64,000 nt of DNA, taken from contig CAWCAJ010000013.1 of the NCBI GenBank assembly GCA_963793465.1, positions 248,001-312,000 of the forward strand. Direction: 5' to 3'. Below are positions 1 through 9,248 of this stretch, one piece after another (within the stretch, counting starts at the first letter, position 1; each line of letters starts with the position of its first letter). This stretch comes from CAJQPP01 sp963793465. Its GTDB lineage: Bacteria; Planctomycetota; Planctomycetia; Pirellulales; Pirellulaceae. The translations under genes were made by a program, and so were the position numbers. The notes beneath the pieces are model-generated. The model was given only the letters and a program-made list of their open reading frames with translations, did no database searches and was not told where the DNA came from.

Positions 1-856
1 CGTAACACACACCCAATGCATTGTTGGCGTGCGCGAACAACTCGACATTCTTGGAACTTTCATTGCTGATGATCTGAGCCGCTATACTCTCGCCCTCGCC
101 GGGGTTCCCACTCAAGGCCAATGCCTGGGCGCGGAGGCAGCGAGCGATCAACTTGGATTGCACCGCGTACTCGTCCGTACCGGGATCCGCTTCGGTGGCC
201 TGGAAATCCTGAATCGCCTCGGCATACTGGCCCGAATACAACCGGGCCTTTCCCGATTTCAACTTGCCGTTAAAGCTGATCTCGGGCCAGGGGCAGGCGG
301 CTGTCTTCTGAAATTGGCTGACCGCTGCATCGAATCGCCCCAGCGACATGGCCAGATCCCCAAATGCATCCAGCGCCGGGTACAGGTGATAGCTGTCGGG
401 ATAGTCTCTCAAAAACTGGCTCATGATCTCTGCGGCCTGATCTGCCGAAACATCCCCACCACGCAAAGCCTCCCGGGCGGACGCCGCCGCCCGATAGAAT
501 TCGGTTTCCTGTTTCAAGATATCCCGGGAAGGCGTGTCATTGATGTTTTGAAGTTCCTGCAGACAGGCGCTGAAGCGATCATCGTAATAGGCCGATTTGG
601 CACGGGCCAGTTCATTGGCGCCATCAAATCGGATCAACCGCACATTCCAGGGGGGTACATTCCTGGGACCCTCGGCGGTGTTGATCACGATATTGTCCGC
701 GGTGTAAGACTGGATGGCGCCACGCAAGGGACGGCCGGCGATCAGGGTAATGGAATCGGACTGCGCCACGGCCGAATCGAGCGGCCCCCAGCCGTACATG
801 CAGCAGCCCATGCAAATCAGTGTGAAACGAATCCAGGGAACTGGGGCACTCAACAT
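1..856 (-). CDS. TPR-like secreted protein, partial (C-terminus outside window)
   Basis: Reading the minus strand from ATG at 856 gives an uninterrupted frame of 285 codons that runs off the left edge. The N-terminus has a hydrophobic stretch (residues about 10-20) ending at AVAQS, which looks like a signal peptide. A short domain with the pattern LIAGRPLRGAIQSY follows, then helical repeats of TPR character (for example FGDLAMSLGRFDAAVSQF and KARLYSGQYAEAIQDF). The stop of the large TPR gene at 861-863 lies only four bases upstream, so the two genes are almost certainly co-transcribed. The function is not known; such proteins usually act as scaffolds in the envelope. The start codon is well placed but no strong ribosome-binding site is visible. 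The apparent 306-codon plus-strand frame over the same bases has no recognisable protein character and is a shadow. Confidence 0.8.
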   Translation of the reverse strand, partial: MLSAPVPWIRFTLICMGCCMYGWGPLDSAVAQSDSITLIAGRPLRGAIQSYTADNIVINTAEGPRNVPPWNVRLIRFDGANELARAKSAYYDDRFSACLQELQNINDTPSRDILKQETEFYRAAASAREALRGGDVSADQAAEIMSQFLRDYPDSYHLYPALDAFGDLAMSLGRFDAAVSQFQKTAACPWPEISFNGKLKSGKARLYSGQYAEAIQDFQATEADPGTDEYAVQSKLIARCLRAQALALSGNPGEGESIAAQIISNESSKNVELFAHANNALGVCY

Positions 857-860
857 TCGG

Positions 861-3800
861 TTATCCTTTGTCCTGCTGCATCTGAACCAGCAATTCTTCC
901 AGGCGGGATTTCCACGGCGGCCCACCCATGTCGGGAACTCTTGCTTTGAATTTCACGATCTCATCAATGGCCGATTGCTGCAGTTTGTCCTGTTTGCGGA
1001 TTTTTCCGTAGCGAAACTTGCAGCGGGCGATGTTGAAAATCGCCTCGGCTAACAGGGCATTCTTGCGGCTCCGTTGGGCGGCCTTGGCCAGATTGACCCA
1101 TCCCATGATGGTCGTAACCTGTGCTCCGTCCGCAGCGGTGCGAGGTTCGCCACCCCGAATCGCTTTCACCAGGATGTCGGGTTCTCCCTTTTCCAAACCC
1201 CATTCTGCATAGACACGCGCGGCTTCAACCTGCAGGTCGGTAAAACGGCGATTATCATCGATCGCCAGCATATCACCGAACACGCGGATGGCTTGTTCAT
1301 ATTCTCCGGTACCCCGCAACGAATTGGCCAGACCCCGTTGGATCTCCAGGCGAATACGATCGTCGGGTTCCTTGGTGGCCGAAAGTGTCTGATAAACCTT
1401 GACCGCCTGATCAAAAAACCGCCGGGAGGCTGTATCCAGTCCGGCTTCCTTGAGACCTTGGCCAATTTCCGATGTCATCGATCCCGTCAACAGCATCAAA
1501 TTGCGATCGCTGGCCGTGGTTCCCAAACCAGTCAGAAACGACTCCAGTCCGGCGGCAAAGGCCTGCCTTTGGTCATTATTCTGCAACGAATCAAATTGTT
1601 GTTTCAACTCGCTGGCAAGCGTCAGATAGATATCCGATAGTTGCTTTTGCCCTTCCGTCGAGTCACCGATATCGTCTTTCAGGGCCGCCAACACCGCCTG
1701 TGATTTCTCGACCCAGCTCAAGGAGTTTTCCGCATCGCGGAGTTTTGCCAGGTAGGCGCGAATGCTGGTTTTATAGGTATCTCTTCGAAAGCGGTCATCC
1801 TGAGCCACCTCATGTTTGTTTTTAATCAGATCCAAGGGGGCCACGGTCGCGAGTTCCAGCAATTCAATGGCCTGATCTGCCTGATCGGCATCCAGATAGA
1901 GCTCGGCCAAGGCCAGTACCGACCGGGCTTCATAAATACTCAGGTTGTCGGATTTCAGCCAAGACACGCCATTCTCCAACAGCTTCCGCGCCTGATCCCG
2001 GGTCGCCGAGTATTCATCGGCAGCCAGATTTCCCTGGCGTTTTCCCCGCACACAGGTCTGCCACAAGCGGTTGCCGACTTCCAGCACCACGGCCGAGCGG
2101 GTGGGTGAGTCCTGCGGAATCTCGGCCAGGTACCGGTCGGCGGCCAACGCGTCCCCTTCGGACAGGGAAAGCAGGGTCATCACCAAAGCGGCCTGTTCCG
2201 CCTGACGGCTACCTGGCCAGGTTTGCAGGAGATCCGTGCACAGACTGACCAGTCGCTGACGTTCAAAGCTGCGGTCCTCAGCGACACCGTCAGACGTTGC
2301 CTGCCCCGCCTCTCGATACAGGTTCCAGTAGGCTTTGCAAACCAGTCCAGCGGCCGGCTGAGCCCCCGAACTGTTGGGATAATTTTCCAGGACATACTCG
2401 CCAATGATGGCGGCTTCGAAGAACATCTCCATCTGGTAATAACTGGCACATTGCAAATAACGAATATTGGACAGATCATCATCGGCACTCTCATCGTTGG
2501 TCAGCGAGAGGGCCAATTCGAACATGGCCAGCGCCTTTTCCGATTCCGATTCCACCTGTTGACGCAGTTGTCGGATCTGGGCTTCGTCATCCGTTCCTTC
2601 GGCAGCGTCCAGGCGTGACTTCAGCTGCGCCACCTGCAGCTGCATATCTTTGCCCCGTTGCAGGGCATCCGCCATGGTTTCGGGGGGACCCTTGCTTTCC
2701 TCCACCGCGGGTGCCACCGAGTTGCCCAACTCTGTCAGGTAGGTTTCGGCGACCTGGCGGTGGGATCCCGGCAAGCGGACCAGACTACGCAGAATCCGGG
2801 TGGCTTCTTTCTTCAATTCCGTCAGCCGTTTTCGCGATTCGGGATCGCGGGCTCCCCCCGCGGATTCGATATTGGCTGCCATCTGCAGACAGGTCTGGGC
2901 AAACGCCATCCGCACTTTGATACCTTCGGCGCTGCGGCTGTATTCCGGGGGCATCGAGTAAATCACCTGGCGTAGTCGTTGAAAGGCCTCTTCCAGGGGA
3001 TAGGGCTGCATTTGCTCCCAACAATCGATGGCAATCGCAGCTGCTTCGCGTTTCTTGGCTATCTGCACTGGACCTCGCGGCAGGTCAAAGACCTCGCCCA
3101 GGTGGCCTAATGCCTTGTCCGGTTCTCCCAGCTTGGCATAGCACCGCGCCGCACCCAGACAACCGTCGATCCCGCTGAGTCGGGTGCGATACTTCTCATA
3201 GAGTTCCAGATTTTCAGCGGCCGCTTCACGCAACAGACGAATGTAGTCGGGATGACCGGTACCGAAGGAATCGGCGATGCTCTCCTTGATGCGGGGGGAT
3301 TGCAATCGCACCAACACGTACTTGTTGCGGAGTTTCTCTCGTTCGGTATTGGCGTCAGCGTTTTGGGGATCCAGATCTTTTTCCAGCTCCTCACGCAAAC
3401 GTTGGCGAATCTCCTCATAGGCCTGGGCAGCCTGTTCCAGGTAACGCCGCGATTGTTCCTGCTTTTCGGTTTTCAGCTGGACCGTGATGCGGTCGGATTC
3501 CGCCTGGCTGAGCAGGCGACCGGCGCGGGCCATGAAAATTCTGGCCCGTTGTTCCTGGGCTTCGGCCAGCAAACTGGTGGCAGGATTGGCAGCGATAAAT
3601 TCACTGAGTATTTGTTCGGTCCGATCCAACTGGCTGGTCAACCGGTCGTTGTCCCGAATCAACCCGGCTTCGTCCAACAACACAGCCACCTTGTGCAGCG
3701 GGATGCGTTCCTTGAAGTCGGCCGGAGCCAGGGGACTGGAGGCCATGGCATCCAGATACTCAATCGCTACATCGAAAAGCCGTTCTTCACGCAGGACATC

Positions 3801-3980
3801 AACAAACGCCTGACAGGGTTCCTCGGCAGCGACCGGGCTGCGGGGAGAGCAGAGGACCAGGGAAATCAGGATTGCCAACAGCCAGCACCGTTGCCTGGCT
3901 GAGCACGAGGTTTCGTATCGCATCCGCCAGCTCGTAAACCTGCCACCGCTGAGAGTGCCATTACCCAAAAGTCGCATCAT
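861..3980 (-). CDS. Large TPR-repeat protein with N-terminal signal peptide
   Basis: The protein is about 1039 residues of predicted helical repeats. Several units show TPR spacing, for example LGAARCYAKLGEPDKALGHL and LANSLRGTGEYEQAIRVFGD. A hydrophobic segment (CWLLAILISLVLC) followed by AVAAEEP suggests an exported protein. I chose ATG at 3980 because an AGGA lies five bases upstream. ATG at 3923, directly before the basic and hydrophobic part of the signal peptide, is an equally reasonable start, and the frame remains open to 4067. The C-terminus (LLVQMQQDKG) abuts a second, shorter TPR gene. A role as an envelope scaffold or assembly factor is inference from architecture only; no catalytic motif is visible. 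Confidence 0.8.
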   Translation of the reverse strand: MMRLLGNGTLSGGRFTSWRMRYETSCSARQRCWLLAILISLVLCSPRSPVAAEEPCQAFVDVLREERLFDVAIEYLDAMASSPLAPADFKERIPLHKVAVLLDEAGLIRDNDRLTSQLDRTEQILSEFIAANPATSLLAEAQEQRARIFMARAGRLLSQAESDRITVQLKTEKQEQSRRYLEQAAQAYEEIRQRLREELEKDLDPQNADANTEREKLRNKYVLVRLQSPRIKESIADSFGTGHPDYIRLLREAAAENLELYEKYRTRLSGIDGCLGAARCYAKLGEPDKALGHLGEVFDLPRGPVQIAKKREAAAIAIDCWEQMQPYPLEEAFQRLRQVIYSMPPEYSRSAEGIKVRMAFAQTCLQMAANIESAGGARDPESRKRLTELKKEATRILRSLVRLPGSHRQVAETYLTELGNSVAPAVEESKGPPETMADALQRGKDMQLQVAQLKSRLDAAEGTDDEAQIRQLRQQVESESEKALAMFELALSLTNDESADDDLSNIRYLQCASYYQMEMFFEAAIIGEYVLENYPNSSGAQPAAGLVCKAYWNLYREAGQATSDGVAEDRSFERQRLVSLCTDLLQTWPGSRQAEQAALVMTLLSLSEGDALAADRYLAEIPQDSPTRSAVVLEVGNRLWQTCVRGKRQGNLAADEYSATRDQARKLLENGVSWLKSDNLSIYEARSVLALAELYLDADQADQAIELLELATVAPLDLIKNKHEVAQDDRFRRDTYKTSIRAYLAKLRDAENSLSWVEKSQAVLAALKDDIGDSTEGQKQLSDIYLTLASELKQQFDSLQNNDQRQAFAAGLESFLTGLGTTASDRNLMLLTGSMTSEIGQGLKEAGLDTASRRFFDQAVKVYQTLSATKEPDDRIRLEIQRGLANSLRGTGEYEQAIRVFGDMLAIDDNRRFTDLQVEAARVYAEWGLEKGEPDILVKAIRGGEPRTAADGAQVTTIMGWVNLAKAAQRSRKNALLAEAIFNIARCKFRYGKIRKQDKLQQSAIDEIVKFKARVPDMGGPPWKSRLEELLVQMQQDKG

Positions 3981-4329
3981 GAATCCTGTGAGCACAAACT
4001 GATACCAGTTCAATCTGTTACAGCAAATCTGCCGTGGCGCCGAGAGACAAGGAGGTGGAAGCGGCACAGAGGTAGTGTAGCAAAGATGACGTGACTTCCC
4101 GTCAACGCCCCCCTCACCTGTTTCAGGTTAGCTGTCCGCAGCTTGAAAATCAACCATACCCGCCGACCAACCCACAAATCAGGACCAGCAACCGGCGACC
4201 GCTGGCGGGCCAAATCGACGATCGCCAGATTGGCATTGGTTTTCCACATCAGAGGACACATATAATGCAACCATGGACTAATGCAACCATGGACTGAGAC
4301 CATCCGGATCCAAAGCCTGCAGACTGATC
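3981..4329. other. Divergent intergenic region
   Basis: This region separates a minus-strand TPR gene from a plus-strand membrane-protein gene, so promoters for both must lie here. The only structure I see is a perfect 16-bp tandem duplication at 4264-4295. No convincing small gene is present; the short open frames on both strands have no protein character. Confidence 0.6.
4264..4295. repeat. 16-bp tandem duplication (2 copies)
   Basis: The unit AATGCAACCATGGACT occurs twice without mismatch, 35 bases before the start codon of the downstream membrane protein gene. It belongs to a recurring class of short intergenic duplications in this window. Confidence 0.9.
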
Positions 4330-5787
4330 ATGAGTCGCCCCATTCAATTTGAACTGCCCGGCAAAGACGAAGCACAAGGAAGCGACCCGACCTTGTCGAC
4401 CACTCAGCGGGACCAACGGCCGCCGCGTCCTGGCTGGCCGGGTGCTCACGGTATGCGACTGGCGTTTTTGTGCTTGATGCTGGTCATGGTCTTGTGGGCC
4501 ATGAACCATGCCGCCAAACCGGAAAGCTGGAATTGGCTTTTCAAGTTCGGCGCCGTGGAATTGCCGGATACGCCGCCGCTCGATGTCGCATCGCAGTCCG
4601 GGCTGCCAACGGGAAGGCCCCAGTCAACCGTGGACCCGCAAGCCGCAGCGGCGGCCACTCCTGCCCGGAAGGCGACCGGTGAAGAAGCGGTCGAGGTCCT
4701 GGAACAGGAGTTTTGGAGGCAACTGCTGCAACAGATGGATGGCGCCCAACAACTGCGGCTGTTCAACCTGGTGGAATCGGTGGTGCAACAGATCCGCTTG
4801 CCGGCCGGATCGACGGCGGCCACGCAACCCATCCTGGAACTGGTGCAGCAATCCCGCGGGCAATTTACCGACCAGCTGGAACCCTCCGCGGAGCGGCAAG
4901 CCCTGGCCGAGCACTGGTCGACGTCTTTGGAGCCGGCTTTTCAGGCGGTGTTGCAGGATGCCCCGCAGGCGAAATGGATTGACAACGAAGTGCTGGCTTT
5001 GGGAACTCGTTTACAAAATGCCTCCGAATCCCTGATCCGTGACAAGACACCTGTGGAAAGGGCGCGCGAGGCGTATGCCTGGTTTGCGGCCTGGTCGGAA
5101 GTTTTTGATCAACCGCTGCAACAACCTGTGGAGCAGCGGGCCACAGTCACGCAACTGTTATCCCAACCCGAAGCCTGGCGGGGCAAGACCTTGCAGATAG
5201 AAGGTCAGGCACTGCGAGTCGAACGTGTTCCGGCCTCACACAACGCCCTGGGGATCCAGCGCTACTATGTCATCTGGATCAAACCGGATCATCCATCATT
5301 GTATCCCTATTGCGTTTACACGCTGATGGCACCGGAATCTCTGATGGGCGATCCCGGCGAAGCCCTCCGCGAGGTGAACCAGCGAGTCACAGCCACGGCC
5401 CGGTTCTTCAAGAATCGGCTGTTTCAGTCCCGTCACTCGCAGGGGGAAGAAGCCGCCTTCGCGCCGGTTTTACTCACAGCGGCAGTCGCCATTCCCCCGC
5501 CAGGCAGTCCCGCGGGGCAATCCCAATTCCAATGGCCCGGTGGCAGCACCATCGGTTTGGTTTTGATCCTGATTGGTGGGTTGGCTGTGAGCTTGGCCCT
5601 GGCGGTGTATCGATCGACGCAGAGCGGTAAGTCGCGTGCCTTGCCGCAAACCGCAGAATTGACCCCCAGCTTCAGCCGACTGCAAAGCGATAACCGAGTG
5701 CAAACCACTCTGGAAAAATTGCAACGGATGAGCCAATCCAGCGCAACCCATCCAGATTCAACCAGCCCAACGGACCCCACGCATTGA
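4330..5787 (+). CDS. Membrane protein of unknown function, N- and C-terminal TM segments
   Basis: The 485-residue product has a polar N-terminus, a transmembrane segment near residues 42-59 (LAFLCLMLVMVLWAM), a long helical region, a compact beta-rich module around residues 275-360 (with RGKTLQIEGQAL and LGIQRYYVIWI), a second transmembrane segment near 400-425 (GLVLILIGGLAVSLALAVY) and a cytoplasmic-looking tail. The beta-rich module resembles an OB-type barrel, but that is inference. The stop codon overlaps the TTG start of the next gene in the sequence TTGA, which suggests translational coupling. The downstream protein carries a related module and a similar C-terminal membrane anchor, so the two probably work together. 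I do not recognise a named family. Confidence 0.8.
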   Translation: MSRPIQFELPGKDEAQGSDPTLSTTQRDQRPPRPGWPGAHGMRLAFLCLMLVMVLWAMNHAAKPESWNWLFKFGAVELPDTPPLDVASQSGLPTGRPQSTVDPQAAAAATPARKATGEEAVEVLEQEFWRQLLQQMDGAQQLRLFNLVESVVQQIRLPAGSTAATQPILELVQQSRGQFTDQLEPSAERQALAEHWSTSLEPAFQAVLQDAPQAKWIDNEVLALGTRLQNASESLIRDKTPVERAREAYAWFAAWSEVFDQPLQQPVEQRATVTQLLSQPEAWRGKTLQIEGQALRVERVPASHNALGIQRYYVIWIKPDHPSLYPYCVYTLMAPESLMGDPGEALREVNQRVTATARFFKNRLFQSRHSQGEEAAFAPVLLTAAVAIPPPGSPAGQSQFQWPGGSTIGLVLILIGGLAVSLALAVYRSTQSGKSRALPQTAELTPSFSRLQSDNRVQTTLEKLQRMSQSSATHPDSTSPTDPTH

Positions 5788-6704
5788 ACGTCTCCGATCC
5801 CTACCCGCGAGATCTGGCCGGACCCGCCCCCAGCGGCAGGGCAGGGCAGTGGACGAAGCCAATCGGGGTCCTGGTACGATGGTCCGCCACGGCAGCGATT
5901 TATCTGGTACTGGCTGGACCCCTGCTGGCCCGGCAACCACCGCACCAGGAGTCGCTGTTGCAGCAGGCGGGATTCGACCTTTCGCAATTGGATGCCATCC
6001 AGAACGGGAGCGTCCAGGCATTTGTCGAGGAGGAATTCGAGGCGTTTCAGCAGTTGGCCGAGCTGGTGCTGCAATGGGAAACGGATCCTCCGCAAACGGC
6101 TGCGGACACCTTCGATCTGTTGGCCGCATTGCAAACGCCGAATCATTATCGGGGAAGTTACGTGCTGCTGAAAGGAACGGTCCGCCGAATCTCACCCATC
6201 CAGATCACAGCTTCGGCCATGCGACAACGACTGGGATTGGAAACCTATTACCAGGTCGACTTCTTTGTCTCGACGCAAAACACCAACTTCAGTTTGCGGG
6301 ATAGCCAGGGCCAAGTCGTGATTGGAGGGAGTTTTGGCGTCACCTTGATCCTGCTCGAAATGCCGGAGATGATTGGCAACGCGAAACCTCACGACACGCT
6401 AACCCTACCCGGAATTTACCTGAAAAACTGGTCCCACAAGACACTGGACACCCGCGAGGTTTCCAGTGAATTGCGTCGACCCAACCCGATCATCTTCGGC
6501 ATTGGCTCACAAGCCCGCCAATGGGATACCCGGGGTGGCAGACAAGGGATCGATTGGGTCATCGGGTGGTTTTGGGGTGGACTGGCTTGCTTGCTGGCTG
6601 GATTGGCGATTTGGCAATGGCGGGGTCGGCGTCGTCAACCGCCACGATTCGCTGAAGGAACGGCGTCCCACGACGGGTCCCGCGACTGGTCCCAATTGGA
6701 ATAA
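5784..6704 (+). CDS. Membrane protein paired with the upstream gene
   Basis: The frame begins with TTG at 5784, overlapping the TGA of the preceding gene, and codes for 306 residues. Near residues 30-50 lies a hydrophobic stretch ending in LLARQPP that looks like a signal or anchor. The middle part (RGSYVLLKGTVRRI, LGLETYYQVDFF, LPGIYLKNW) aligns by eye with the module in the upstream protein, so the pair may have arisen by duplication. A C-terminal transmembrane segment (GGLACLLAGLAIWQW) is followed by a basic tail. The function is unknown. The translational overlap implies a fixed ratio of the two products, perhaps as a complex in the membrane. Confidence 0.75.
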   Translation: MNVSDPYPRDLAGPAPSGRAGQWTKPIGVLVRWSATAAIYLVLAGPLLARQPPHQESLLQQAGFDLSQLDAIQNGSVQAFVEEEFEAFQQLAELVLQWETDPPQTAADTFDLLAALQTPNHYRGSYVLLKGTVRRISPIQITASAMRQRLGLETYYQVDFFVSTQNTNFSLRDSQGQVVIGGSFGVTLILLEMPEMIGNAKPHDTLTLPGIYLKNWSHKTLDTREVSSELRRPNPIIFGIGSQARQWDTRGGRQGIDWVIGWFWGGLACLLAGLAIWQWRGRRRQPPRFAEGTASHDGSRDWSQLE

Positions 6705-6857
6705 GCAATTAGCTGCTGTTTCGGCCGACGGTCCATCGCCTGCCCGCGGGCATTCACGCTCTGCCCCTTGCGACATTGCCCGGAATCGGCAGAATTCCTA
6801 ATCAGTTCCAGACATTCTCGTTCTCATATCATTCGGCCACTACTGGGGAGTCATTCC

Positions 6858-7835
6858 ATGAAGGCACCGGTTCGCATCACGATTACAGGAGCCGCGGGAC
6901 AAATCAGCTACGGCCTGCTATTCCGCATCGCCGCTGGCAACATGCTGGGGCCGGATCAACCGGTCATTCTTCAATTGCTGGAAATCCCGCCGGCGATGAA
7001 TGCCTTGAAAGGCGTTTGCATGGAATTGGATGACTGTGCCTTTCCGTTGCTGAAGGGCATCGTGGCTACGGACGACGCCAATCAGGCCTTTGCCGACGCC
7101 GACTTTGCCTTGCTGGTCGGCGCGATGCCGCGGAAAAAGGGGATGGAGCGGAAGGACCTGCTGACAGCCAATTCGGCGATTTTCTCGGCTCAGGGCAAAG
7201 CCATCAACGACCACGCCAAATCGGACATTCGCGTATTGGTGGTTGGCAATCCGGCCAACACCAACGCCTTGATTACGGCCGCGAATGCACCCAATGTGAA
7301 AGCCGGCAACATCACGGCCATGACCCGACTGGATCATAACCGCGCCCTCAGTCAATTGGCCGCCAAAACCGGTATGGCTTCCGAGTCGATCCAGAAAATG
7401 ACCATTTGGGGCAATCATTCATCGACCCAGTACCCCGATCTGCACCACACCACCGTGAACGGCAAACCGGCCATGGATTTGGTGGATGCCGCCTGGTACC
7501 AGGACGACTTTATCCCCAAGGTGCAACAACGGGGTGCCGCCATCATCGAAGCGCGGGGAGCCTCCAGTGCTGCCTCAGCGGCCAACGCCGCCATCGATCA
7601 TTTCCACACCTGGATGCACGGCACAGCCGCCGGCGATTGGGTCAGCATGGCCGTACCCAGCGATGGCAGCTATGGAATCGATGCCGGTCTGGTTTACTCG
7701 TTCCCATGCACCTGCCAGCAGGGGGAGTATTCCATTGTGCCGGGACTGGAGATCAACGATTTCAGCCGACAACGTATGGATGCCACCGCCCAGGAGTTGC
7801 GTGAAGAGCGGGACGAGGTGAAGGCCCTGTTGTAG
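6858..7835 (+). CDS. mdh: Malate dehydrogenase
   Basis: The 325-residue product is an NAD-dependent malate dehydrogenase of the cytosolic-type (MDH type 2) subfamily and interconverts malate and oxaloacetate in the TCA cycle. Visible hallmarks are the dinucleotide-binding loop TGAAGQISY (residues 10-18), the mobile substrate loop GAMPRKKGMERKD with Arg92 and Arg98, NPANTN (131-136), MTRLDHNR (155-162) and the catalytic histidine in IWGNHSSTQY (His187). ATG at 6858 was chosen because a GGGGAG ribosome-binding site lies about eight bases upstream and the family begins at this point; the frame is open further upstream to 6768. The gene appears monocistronic. Confidence 0.97.
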   Translation: MKAPVRITITGAAGQISYGLLFRIAAGNMLGPDQPVILQLLEIPPAMNALKGVCMELDDCAFPLLKGIVATDDANQAFADADFALLVGAMPRKKGMERKDLLTANSAIFSAQGKAINDHAKSDIRVLVVGNPANTNALITAANAPNVKAGNITAMTRLDHNRALSQLAAKTGMASESIQKMTIWGNHSSTQYPDLHHTTVNGKPAMDLVDAAWYQDDFIPKVQQRGAAIIEARGASSAASAANAAIDHFHTWMHGTAAGDWVSMAVPSDGSYGIDAGLVYSFPCTCQQGEYSIVPGLEINDFSRQRMDATAQELREERDEVKALL

Positions 7836-7860
7836 GCCTCGCGCCAAGGGCAGGCAGAGT

Positions 7861-7885
7861 GACGGCGTGCGGCTGCGCCGCCGTC
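7861..7885. other. GC-rich hairpin downstream of mdh
   Basis: GACGGCG and CGCCGTC can pair across an 11-base loop. There is no following T-run, so it is not a standard intrinsic terminator. It may mark the 3' end of the mdh transcript. Confidence 0.4.
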
Positions 7886-7971
7886 GACCGCAGTTCGATC
7901 AAGATTCGACCGCGATTTGATCAAGGATTGGCGATCCAGGGACCTGTTGTCCGGATGCCATGCTTCCGTGG

Positions 7972-8007
7972 CCGGGCTGCGGATTGGGACCGGGCTGCGG
8001 ATTGGGA
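7972..8007. repeat. 18-bp tandem duplication (2 copies)
   Basis: The 18-base unit CCGGGCTGCGGATTGGGA occurs twice in direct tandem between the convergent ends of mdh and coaD, ending 18 bases before the coaD stop codon. It is another member of the short intergenic duplication class. Confidence 0.9.
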
Positions 8008-8025
8008 GTTTCCGGGGGGAAAGGT

Positions 8026-8526
8026 CTACTGGCTCTGCAGGGGGCTGGCCATTTTCTGCCGCAGTTCAGGGATGATTTCCTGAGGAATGAATCGTGCCAG
8101 CTGCCAATCGTCGGCCAGGGGTGCGACTTGCTTGATCAGCGAACTGGAGACGTGTGCAAAACGGGCGTCGGCCATCAGAAACACGGTTTCCAGTTCCTCA
8201 GCCAGTTGGCGGTTGGCCATGGTCATGGTGAATTCGCCGGCGATGTCGGTCAGTGGCCGCACTCCGCGAACCATGATTCGAGCGTCCATGCGACGGACAA
8301 AATCCACGGCCAGACCGTCAAACACTTCGACCTGCACGTTGTCCATCTCCCGGGTGACTCGACGCACCAGGTCCAATCGCTCTTCGGGAGCAAACAGCGG
8401 GGCCTTTTCCACGTTGTAGCCAATCCCCACCACCAACACGTCAAACAACTGGCGGCTTCGTTCAATCACGTTCAGGTGGCCCAGCGTGATGGGATCGAAA
8501 GACCCCGTGTAGACAGCTTTTCGCAT
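8026..8526 (-). CDS. coaD: Phosphopantetheine adenylyltransferase
   Basis: CoaD transfers AMP from ATP to 4'-phosphopantetheine, the penultimate step of coenzyme A synthesis. The 166-residue length is normal. The nucleotidyltransferase motif is present as YTGSFDPITLGH (residues 6-17, with the TxGH signature), followed by NVEKAPLFAPEER, MVRGVRPLTD and the FAHVSSSLIK segment that corresponds to the ISSS loop. ATG at 8526 directly precedes the conserved start; the TTG three bases earlier is not needed. The gene stands alone on the minus strand, convergent with mdh. The last CoA step, coaE, is encoded elsewhere in this window at 28088-28708. Confidence 0.97.
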   Translation of the reverse strand: MRKAVYTGSFDPITLGHLNVIERSRQLFDVLVVGIGYNVEKAPLFAPEERLDLVRRVTREMDNVQVEVFDGLAVDFVRRMDARIMVRGVRPLTDIAGEFTMTMANRQLAEELETVFLMADARFAHVSSSLIKQVAPLADDWQLARFIPQEIIPELRQKMASPLQSQ

Positions 8527-8875
8527 CAATATTCTCGTAGGTGAAGCATCCGCAATGGGGATCGAGCGTCAGAAATTCCAAGTACAACCCAACCAGCTGC
8601 GACTGTCAATCAAGCGACCGCTGAACATGGAACAACTCATCGGGAAATGCGTCGCCCACAGGATTAAGCCTGTTTTATCGGTAAGAACGGCATTTTCCCA
8701 CTGACAATCGTCCCTTCCCTACGCACAATCGATTGACGAGGCTAAAAAATCGGAGTCCAATGCTCGATCCCCAGCGTAGGTGGCGTGACAGCGAATGAGT
8801 CGCAACTATACTAACTGGGGCTGGACCCCACCTCCGGAACTTTCGTTAGCGATCCCGTGTAGCCATGGATGAAGC
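8527..8875. other. Divergent intergenic region, no gene seen
   Basis: This stretch lies between the start of coaD on the minus strand and a small membrane-protein gene on the plus strand. It is AT-richer than the neighbouring genes, as expected of promoter sequence. I see no open frame with protein character, no RNA gene and no clear terminator. Confidence 0.5.
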
Positions 8876-9097
8876 ATGGCAGGAATGACTTTGATGCCCA
8901 AGGCGTTGTGTTTAACCGCTCTGGTTATATCCATCCTTGTATTTTTGCTTTTCTTCTCCGACCTGATGCTGAAGACGCTCGGGATGGCAGAAATTGCGCC
9001 CTTCCACGGCGCCCACCGGGGTATCGACATTGTCTTTAGCGTCTGTGCGGCCGTGCTTGGCTTGCTGAGCTTTCTGACCTTTCGCGAGCAGGTGTAA
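8876..9097 (+). CDS. Small two-TM membrane protein
   Basis: The 73-residue frame has two strong hydrophobic segments, LCLTALVISILVFLLFFSDL (about residues 11-30) and IDIVFSVCAAVLGLLSFLTF (about 50-69), with a short charged linker (EIAPFHGAHRG). The clean amphipathic layout and absence of rare codons argue for a real gene. There is no obvious ribosome-binding site; ATG at 8876 is the first in frame and a second ATG five codons later is possible. I do not recognise a family. No partner gene is adjacent: coaD is divergent and the next gene is 150 bases away. Confidence 0.6.
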   Translation: MAGMTLMPKALCLTALVISILVFLLFFSDLMLKTLGMAEIAPFHGAHRGIDIVFSVCAAVLGLLSFLTFREQV

Positions 9098-9248
9098 AAC
9101 CGGCTGCTGCCGGTCGATGAAGGCTGCCTGGACGATTTTGTTTGTCCGGGCGGTGATCCGCGAGTTCAGCAGCGGCTAACTGGCATTGTATCGCTGATTG
9201 GGTTCAGGGGTACAATTTGGCGAAACCGTGACGGGATCGGAGAACGCC

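Noticed and set aside
29..949. 306-codon open frame on the plus strand
   Set aside because: It lies antisense to two real TPR genes and has no domain, signal peptide or compositional sign of a protein.
7861..7885. Intrinsic terminator of mdh
   Set aside because: A stem is present but no T-run follows.
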